A stretch of 64,000 nt of DNA from Artocarpus heterophyllus (lineage: Eukaryota > Streptophyta > Magnoliopsida > Rosales > Moraceae). Every line of letters begins with the position of its first letter. The first letter of the stretch is position 1. The position numbers and the translations under genes were made by a program. Positions 56,572 through 64,000 of the stretch are shown here, piece by piece. The stretch is taken from positions 310,001 through 374,000 of the forward strand of contig JAJQZP010000440.1 in the NCBI GenBank assembly GCA_025403435.1. Reading direction: 5' to 3'. The notes under the pieces are model-generated. The model saw nothing but the letters and a program-made list of their open reading frames with translations. It made no database searches and was not told the origin of the DNA.

Positions 56572-56835
56572 GCCCATAGATCGCATCAACTATTACAGTA
56601 AGAAACAAAATATATGAATCACAACAATAGGTCCTCTGAATGACGAGTATTATCTTTCATATATTACAATATATCTTGTCTCTCAAGATTTGCCCATGTA
56701 ACTTAATGAACAAACCCTATATTTATTCTAGGTCTAAACTTTAGTGATATTTCTCAAAAATAAAGTTGTGCACTTAACTGAAGTTGAAATGAGAAAATAT
56801 CATAAATATAGAGTTTCATTACAAAGTACAACAAA

Positions 56836-59800
56836 TTACACAAGGGAACCAAGTCCCCTTCTGTCCACATGATCCCTAAATTTTACTGGTGGCATGCCTT
56901 TAGTTAAGGGATCGGCAATCATCAATTAAGTCCTTATATGCTCAATGACCACTGCTTTATCCTTAACACGCTCCTTTATGGCTAGATACTTAATGTTGAT
57001 GTGTTTGCTTTGACTACCGCTCTTATTGTTTCTAGCCATAAAAACAGCAGCTGAATTGTCACAAAATATCCTCAATGGCCTAAAGATAGAATCCACGATC
57101 CTAAGCCCAGAAATGAAACTCCTGATCCATACAGGTAGCCTCAAAACAAGATACGAACCCTGCCTCCATAGTGGAAGTAGCAGTCAAAGTTTGCTTGGCA
57201 CTCCTCCATGAGACAGCTCCACCAGCTAGCATGAAAATGTATCCGAAAGTTAATTTCTGTGAATCAATGCAGCCAGCGAAGTGAGAGTCAGGGTAGCCAT
57301 TGACCTCCAAATTATCAGTCTGTCTGTACATAAGCATGTAGTCTTTGGTCCCTTGAAGGTATCTCATCACCTTCTTTGCAGCTTTTTAGTGGTCCATACC
57401 TGGATTACTCTGATATCTTCCTCACATTCTAATAGCAAATGCAATGTCAGGCCTTGTGCAAACCTGAGCATACATAAGTCTTCCAATAGCTGAAGCATAT
57501 GGAATGTTGTGCATCTGTTCTCTTTCAAGGTCATTTTTTGGGCACTGATTCAAATTGAATCTGTCACCCTTCACAATGGGAGCTATACTTGGTGAACAAT
57601 ATTTCATCCAAAATCTCTCCAAAACTTTGTTGGTATAGGTCTCTTGAGACAGACCCAAAATGCCTTTATATCTGTCTCTATGTATCTTAATACCTATAAT
57701 AAAAGATGCATCACCCATATCCTTCATGTCAAAGTTTTTAGAGAGAAATTGTTTCACATCATGTAGCATACCCTTGTCATTGGTTGCAAGTAGAATGTCA
57801 TCCACATATAGGACTAGGAAACAAATTTTACTCCCACTGACCTTCTGGTATATGCATTGATCCATGATGTTCTCTACAAATCCAAATGAAGAGATCACGT
57901 CATGGAATTTTAAATACCATTGACGGGAGGCTTGTTTCAACCCATATATGAATTTCTTAAGCTTACACACTACTTGCTCACCACTACTAGAGGAGAATCC
58001 TTCTGGTTGTTTCATATAAACCTCTTCCTCTAGTTCACTATTGAGAAATGTTGTTTTCACATCCATTTGTTGCAACTCTAAGTCAAAATAAGCAACGAGC
58101 GTCAAGATAATACAGAGGGAATCTTTCTTAGATACAGGAGAAAAGGTCCCTTGTAGTTGATTCCTTCCTTCTGAGTGAATCCTTTGGCGACGAGTCTTGC
58201 CTTATATCTTTCGATGTTGCCCAATGAGTCTTTCTTTTTTTTATAGACCCATTTACACCCTATGGCTTTGCAGCATCAGGCAACTTGACAATAACCCAGA
58301 CTCCATTAGATGCCATAGAATCCATCTCATCCTTCATAGCATCGTACCAAAGTTTCGATTCTTGGCAACTTATGGCTTGTGAAAACGTTTCGGGATCATT
58401 TTCAGCTCCAATGTTATAGTCCAATTCTTGTAGATACACAACATAATCACTAGAAATTGTTGATTTCCTTTATCTAGTAGATCTCCTTAATGTTGATTCA
58501 ACATTCTCTTAGGGAATCTGTTGTTCAACTTGTTGCTCAACTATTTTCAATGGTTCTTGAGCAACTTGACTTTCTAGATTATTATCAGCAGTTTGTGGAA
58601 CTTCAATAATCGGTTGCATAACACTCAGTTGAACTATAGGAATGTTATGAACAATAATCAACCTATCACTCGATGTAGATGGTTGAGCTTTACTAAGATC
58701 TCTTTCAGAAACTATGTTTCGAAATTGATCGCCCCATTAATCAAGTCATTCTCAAGAAACTTGGCATTCCTTGATTCCACAAATCTAGTGATGTGAGTTA
58801 GACAGTAGAATCTTTATCCTTTAGACCTTTTGGCATATCCAACGAAATACCCGCTAATAGTCCTTGGATCTAACTTCTTCTCTTGTAGGTTTTACACTCT
58901 TACTTCAGACAGACATCCTCAAACATGTATATATCGCAAACTCAGTTTCCAACCTTTCCATAACTCAAATGGCATCTTTGGGACAGCCTTAGTCGGAACT
59001 CGGTTTAATATATACACAGTCATCTTAAGAGCTTTAGTCCATAAGGATTTAGGAAGATTGGAGTTACTCTACATACTCCGCACCATGTCCATTAATGTTT
59101 GGTTTCTTTTCTCTGCCACACCATTCTGATCCGGGGAACCAAGCATAGTGTATTGGGCAACTATTTCATATTCTTGAAGAAACTTTGCAAATGGACCTTA
59201 AGATTGTCCATCCTCGGTGTATCTACCGTAATATTCTCCACCTCTATCTGTCCTCATGATCTTAATTTGCTTTTCGCATTGTTTCTCTACTTCAGCCTTG
59301 AAAACTTTAAAAGTGTCCAATGCTTTGTCCTTTGTATAAGGCAAGTAGAGATACATGTATCGTGAGTAATCATCTATGAAAGAGATGAAGTATTTCAGAC
59401 CATATGAGTCCATGTCTAGACTACAAATATCTAAATGTATGATCTCTAATATTTCTAAACTCCTCTTGGCACCTTTCTTAGACTTGTTGGTTAGCTTTCC
59501 CTTAATGCAACTCACACAAGTCTCGAAGTCAGTAAAATCCAAAGTACTGAGTACTCCGTCGTTCACTAACCTCTTGATTCTCTCAATGGAGATACGTTCT
59601 AATCTCTGATGCCACAACATAGAGGAATCCTCATTTATAACACAACGCTTAATGCCAGATTGAACATGCATAGCAGTATAAGACAGTTCATTTTGTAAAT
59701 TAATTGAGAAAAGACCATCAGACAAGATACTATTTCCAACAAGAACAGATTTCTTAAATAAACTGAAGGATTTTTTTGAAAAAGTAAAGAAATATCCCAA

Positions 59801-60948
59801 AGGTACAAGTGTTGATACAGAAATCAAATTTCTAGAGAAACTTGAAATATAAAATGTCTTTTCTAAATTCAAAATGAAACCACTACTTAGAACTAAACTG
59901 CACATTCAAACAGCCTCTACATGTGAACGCATCTTGTTTCTAGAATAAATGCATTGTTCACTTGCCATTGGCTTCCTTAGGCTTCGCATACCCTGTAAGG
60001 TATTTGCAACATGGATTGTAGATCCGGAATCAATCCACCATGTGTTATAAATAACATCAACCAGATTAGATTCATAACAAACAAATGAGACTGAATTACC
60101 TTTCTTCTCATGCCAACTCTGAAATTTGCCACAATCCTTCTTCATCTATCCCTTTTTTTTACGGAAGAAACACTTGGATTCTTTTTTAATGACAGCTTTG
60201 GAAGGTATTTTACCTTTCTCCTTATCTCTGGCTTGATTCTGGTCTTGATTCTGATTCTTTCCCTTGGTTGTTGTTAGTACAATTTCACCCATTTCCATTA
60301 GAAGCCGCCCTTCTTCTTGAGTACACATGGTCAGCAGTTCATTGATTGACCATTTGTCTTTATGTGTATTGTAAGAGATTTTAAAGGGCCCATATGAATT
60401 TGGAAGGGTGTTCAAAATGTGGTGCACCAAGAAAGACTCAGACATATCCACCTCAAGGTTCTTAAGTTGAGCCGCTATGTTCCTCATCTCCATGATGTGC
60501 TCACGCATACCTCTCACATTGGTGAGCCTTAAGGACGAGAACCTCTAATTAGAGTGCTAGCAAGTACCTTATCTAAAGTTTCAAATTGCTCATCAATGGC
60601 CTTCAATAATGCCCGGACCTTGTCATACTATTCGACGGAACCACATATGCCAACAGAGATCTTGGTCTTTGTGAACATGATACTAAGGCGATTAGATCGC
60701 TCCCAACGTTCATAAAGAGCAATCTTATCCTAAGTGTTAGTTTCAGTGATTACGGGCTCGTCTTTTCTTATAGCATAATCAATGTTCATCCACCCCAAGT
60801 GAAAGAGAATTCTCTCCTTCCAGACCTTATAGTTATCCCCTTTTAGTTTAGGGATATCACATCGAACATCAGAGAAATTCACAGGTTGTATGAATGCATA
60901 ATTAAAACAGACATGCTTATGATCCAAAATATTGAGACTAATAGACAT
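56836..60948 (-). pseudogene. Gag-pol remnant of the minus-strand Copia element
   Basis: Minus-strand reading gives gag from about 60948 (DIPKLKGDNYKVWKERILFH). A zinc-knuckle region near 60160 (KCFFRKKKG) and protease-like WWIDSGSTIH near 60050 follow. Integrase segments run 59905-59198 (MLWHQRLERIS, ISFIDDYSRY, GGEYYGRYTEDG), the rest of integrase to about 58830, then RT at about 58370-57420 (QQMDVKTTFLN, LVLYVDDILLATN). RNase H at 57370-56836 (SHFAGCIDSQK, TMEAGF) ends RDHVDRRGLGSLV. Stops or frame changes occur near 60145, 59905, 59197, 58106, 57421 and 56925. It is dead. Confidence 0.9.
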
Positions 60949-61888
60949 AAATCATGCTTTACCAATGTAAATCATGCATAAAATCATGAATCTAGTGACA
61001 TAAAACTTGCCTGTGGGCTAAAGTTGTAATTCAATTAGATTCATTTACTATATGATAAAACTATCAAATTATGTTCTCTTTTCTAATACCTGTGGGTAAA
61101 TTAGAAAATATAATTTGATATTTTATCCCAATTAGTCATACTAATATAATAGAAATTTATGTGGGATAAAGTTTATTATATTGAGTATAACTAATTGCAA
61201 TAAATGTCCTTTAACAAAACGTGATCCTAAACCAATTAATATATAATTTTGCATAATTAGAGGTGTTGTGGCTAAGCTCTAACTATTCAAAATCATATGG
61301 ATCACTCAGACATTTAATTTTGTTCATAAGAATATTCATAAAAAATTGCATATTCTATGGGCAATATAAATAATCATAAAAAAAATCTAAATTTGTGCTA
61401 AATAACTTAACTTAATAATATGTATAAGAAAACACAAAATTATACATATAACATTAAATTAGCACATTAATTATGCACAACAAATTTAGCACGTAATAAA
61501 CAAATTCCTTTCAATATGCTAAAATTATTTAACGCAATATTGCATGCATAATAGATAATGAATTATACATACAAAACAACATATAATTTTTAATACATCA
61601 AAAAAAATCATAAAACAAGGTATTACTTAAATCCAAATAAACAAATTTGGAAAAATGTGCCTTAAAAATAATTTTGTTTTGTTTTTTTAAAATTTTGGTG
61701 CCCATAAAACGACATGTCTTTTTTCCTCAGAATGGAAAAACGATGTGTCATTTTCTCTTGATGAGTGCTGCGCCATATCAACTCAAACGACATGTCGTTT
61801 TTCCCAAACAAAAAAGACATGTTGTTTTGTACGAACGACAGCACTCCCTTAAAACACCAAACGACGTGTCGTTTTTTGTTGAAGAAAC
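60949..61888 (-). other. Copia leader (inner part) with CGACATGTCG palindromes
   Basis: AT-rich non-coding sequence, then at 61700-61875 a palindrome cluster: AAACGACATGTCGTTT (61785-61800, perfect), AAACGACGTGTCGTTT (61859-61874), plus AAACGACATGTCTTTT near 61707 and related forms. It corresponds to 4800-4960 of the related element. The leader resumes at 63905-64000 after the nested solo LTR. Confidence 0.75.
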
Positions 61889-63899
61889 TGTTAGACATGT
61901 ATGCCCTAAGGAGTAAAAATGTAATACGTTTTTGGAGACATTTTTATCAATAAAGAATTTATTCATTTATATATACCAAATCTTGTCCTCTTTACGTTCA
62001 TATTTGTTGAATGTATGATTAGCAAATAGTAGTCTGAGACTATCAATCTAAACCTTAAGAATTGGGCATATGATGGGATGATTATGCGATAGACATGATT
62101 CTTAAGGTGATGGTCTAAAACACATGATCCACAATTGAGGGAATAAAGTTGGGCGCTTTATTCATGTAAAGATTGTTATGTTGTCTATATCTCTTTTGGG
62201 AGATGGTTTGTCTTGACCATTAGAGTTGGACTCCGTGAATAGAACCATTGGCGCGTTGTCATAGGTGACGACGTGTTGGATCGGGACATAAAGTGACTTG
62301 ATTTAGATTAATAATTCTGTCTTGGCAAATCGATTCACTTTAGACAGTCATTTGTATTGTATCTTAATCCTGAGATGAATAGTGGGCCCGTTATCTCGAC
62401 TGGTGTCTTTTGATGTACCAATGGGTGACTCCCACATCTCTATAGTGGTATGCATGCCGGTACGTTGGAGGCATGACTCTTGATAGCGTAGACTTGTTAT
62501 TCATAGATATGGAATCCATGGCTCTTCTTTAGGAGTAATGATATCCTCTTATATGCGTTGTCCTGTAATTGGAAAACTGGAGCGCTCAACCATTTGGATA
62601 CATAGGTGTAACTGAATGGTATACTATCTTTGGATGGTAAGTTTTCTAATGGTGAGACAATGGAACGTAAGATAAAAATAATCAGGAAGATAAGACAGAA
62701 CTTGTCCCCAAGTCGATTATGGATTATCATATGGGGATACGATGCACTATGATATGTCATGGAGACTTGGCTACACGAGCTTCGTAATTCTATAAAGTTT
62801 GAGAGTGCAGCTCCAAGCTTTTAGTGGAGTAGCGTTGGAGTTGATAATTGTGAAATGTATATCTGGGATATTGGGTTTCATAATTATCATGAGCTTGAAC
62901 TTTATAGGTCCATTTTGGTCCCATTTGCTAGCTCACAAAATCCTGTAACGACACGGCGTGCTTTTCTAATAATTGGTGACTTATGTCGGATTTATCAGAT
63001 TGGTTTAAAATTTGTAAGAATCAAATAATTCATGTCTGATTATCGGTTGAATTAATTTTGTAAGAAATTAGTTCAAGATAAACTTGTTGAATTATTGCGA
63101 TCAGTTAATTCTTGTCTGTTTATCGGTTGTTTTAATTTTGGACAAAATTAGAACAAGATAAACTTGTAGAATTATTGTGAATTGATTTATTTTCTTAGAG
63201 ATTATCTTGATAAAGTTTGTTTTCATCAGATAACTTCTCTATTGGGTTATTTGAATCAAAACTGAGACTTTATCCTTTAGAATCTCGGGTGGAAAATAAA
63301 AGATTCACGGAGATTTTTTCTCTGGAGTTCGGCCTGCCGGATGACGTGTTCGGCCTGCCGATCAGAATGTTCGGCCTGCTGATCAACAGAGATAAGATTA
63401 CGCATTTTTACACGGATCTTATCAGATATTGATCCGAACTTGATTCTGTTTCGAGTTTTTGAGACCTAGTCTGATATGGACTGACCCCAGGACCAATAGG
63501 TATAAAAAGGGAGTGAGTCTCATGATTTACTCAGATCAATTTGAGAGATTAAGAGTGATACTCTTCTAGTGAGCATCTGAATACTCCATGAGAGCTTTTG
63601 TTCACAAATCACGAACACTAGCTTTGGGTTCTCTCTATTGATTGGAAGGAGAGTCACCGGTGGAAGAGCTGTACGTGTGAGCCCACACTCACTCCGGTTG
63701 TGGATAGAGAATAGCAAAGAAGACCAGTTGGTTGAGGCTCTTTTAGAACGTTACTTCTCTATACAGGTTGCGGAGGTTCTTCAGCACACTAAGGTTAGTA
63801 AGATCTATCTAATTTATACATATAACATGTCAAACTTGTGTTTTGGAAATAACTCTGATGAAAATTTTTAAAATTCCGCTGCGCACTTTGTTTCCAACA
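61889..63899 (+). mobile_element. Nested 2011-bp solo LTR
   Basis: The insert begins TGTTAGACATG and ends TTTCCAACA, with GAAAC duplicated at 61884-61888 and 63900-63904. It has no coding capacity or primer site, so it is a single LTR left by recombination between two LTRs. A TATA box (TATAAAAAGG) lies at 63501. Orientation + is inferred from that TATA and the sequence running to the CA end. The internal short repeat GTTCGGCCTGCCGAT occurs at 63329-63380. It interrupts the leader of the minus-strand Copia element. Confidence 0.88.
63501..63511 (+). promoter_or_regulatory. TATA box of the solo LTR
   Basis: TATAAAAAGGG, with CCAAT 8 bases upstream (63492-63496), places the LTR transcription start near 63530. 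Confidence 0.6.
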
Positions 63900-64000
63900 G
63901 AAACTACATGTCGTTTTAAGTCATCTTCAACCTCCAGCTGGGTTGTCTGACCGGTTGCGATCCGGTATCGACCTGAACAGAAATCCGATGATTTCCAGCG

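Larger units (their letters stand above)
56162..64000 (-). mobile_element. Copia retrotransposon, minus strand, continues past the window
   Basis: This is a relative of the element at 4082-10779: same gag, integrase, RT and RNase H order and much shared protein sequence (KGDNYKVWKERI, YNTHKDKWSINEL, YGRYTEDGQ). Read on the minus strand, the leader runs in from beyond 64000, gag begins about 60948, and RNase H ends at 56836. The 3' LTR occupies 56162-56559. The left border disrupts the LRR receptor gene. The putative duplicated target is TTGGA (56157-56161), which cannot be checked because the other end is outside. A 2011-bp solo LTR is nested in its leader. Confidence 0.9.

Overview
The window is nuclear DNA from a flowering plant, most likely a eudicot. 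It is AT-rich and intron-bearing, with GT-AG splice sites, plant-specific gene families (B3/REM, BAHD, DUF1218, CHX, LRR receptor-like proteins) and dense LTR-retrotransposon and MITE content. I cannot name the species.

Layout. 1-11431: two tandem B3 (REM/VRN1-like) transcription-factor genes. The first runs in from outside the window. The second carries a frameshift and has a 6.7 kb Copia element (4082-10779, TSD TTTGG) between its coding exons. 15061-18674: an intact three-exon DUF1218 membrane-protein gene with a 600-bp MITE-like insertion in intron 2. 20231-22350: an intact three-exon BAHD acyltransferase resembling benzyl alcohol O-benzoyltransferases. 24693-26895: an intact five-exon CDC20 gene with G2/M-type AACGG promoter motifs. 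27300-31250: gene-free diverged repeat DNA, probably an old Gypsy LTR, with several tandem repeats including a 10-bp-phased array of GGTCAAC. 31782-32298: a foldback MITE.

32503-40680 is the most unusual object: a very young LTR retrotransposon (1975/1974-bp LTRs that appear identical except for one A-run difference, TSD CTATT, initiator-Met PBS). It has no recognisable gag or pol. It carries an unrecognised 173-aa basic Cys-cluster ORF and an intronless LOG-like (cytokinin-activating phosphoribohydrolase) coding region with one frame break. It sits inside a decayed CDC20 fragment whose two halves flank it.

42200-49440 (minus strand): a CHX-type cation/H+ antiporter pseudogene, broken in an exon by a deletion-derivative Tork/TNT1-like Copia element (43792-47918, TSD CTCTG) and by several frameshifts. 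51307-51708: a DUF674-like fragment. 53603-56161: an LRR receptor-like-protein pseudogene, broken by frameshifts and a perfect 48-bp inverted repeat. It is cut off by a minus-strand Copia element (56162 to beyond 64000) related to the first one. That element's leader contains a nested 2011-bp solo LTR (61889-63899, TSD GAAAC).

Three genes look functional (DUF1218, BAHD, CDC20) and one B3 gene looks intact as far as it is visible. The other gene remnants are decayed, and four of them directly host LTR-element insertions. The genes do not form one pathway. The window reads as a gene-poor segment repeatedly invaded by retroelements.
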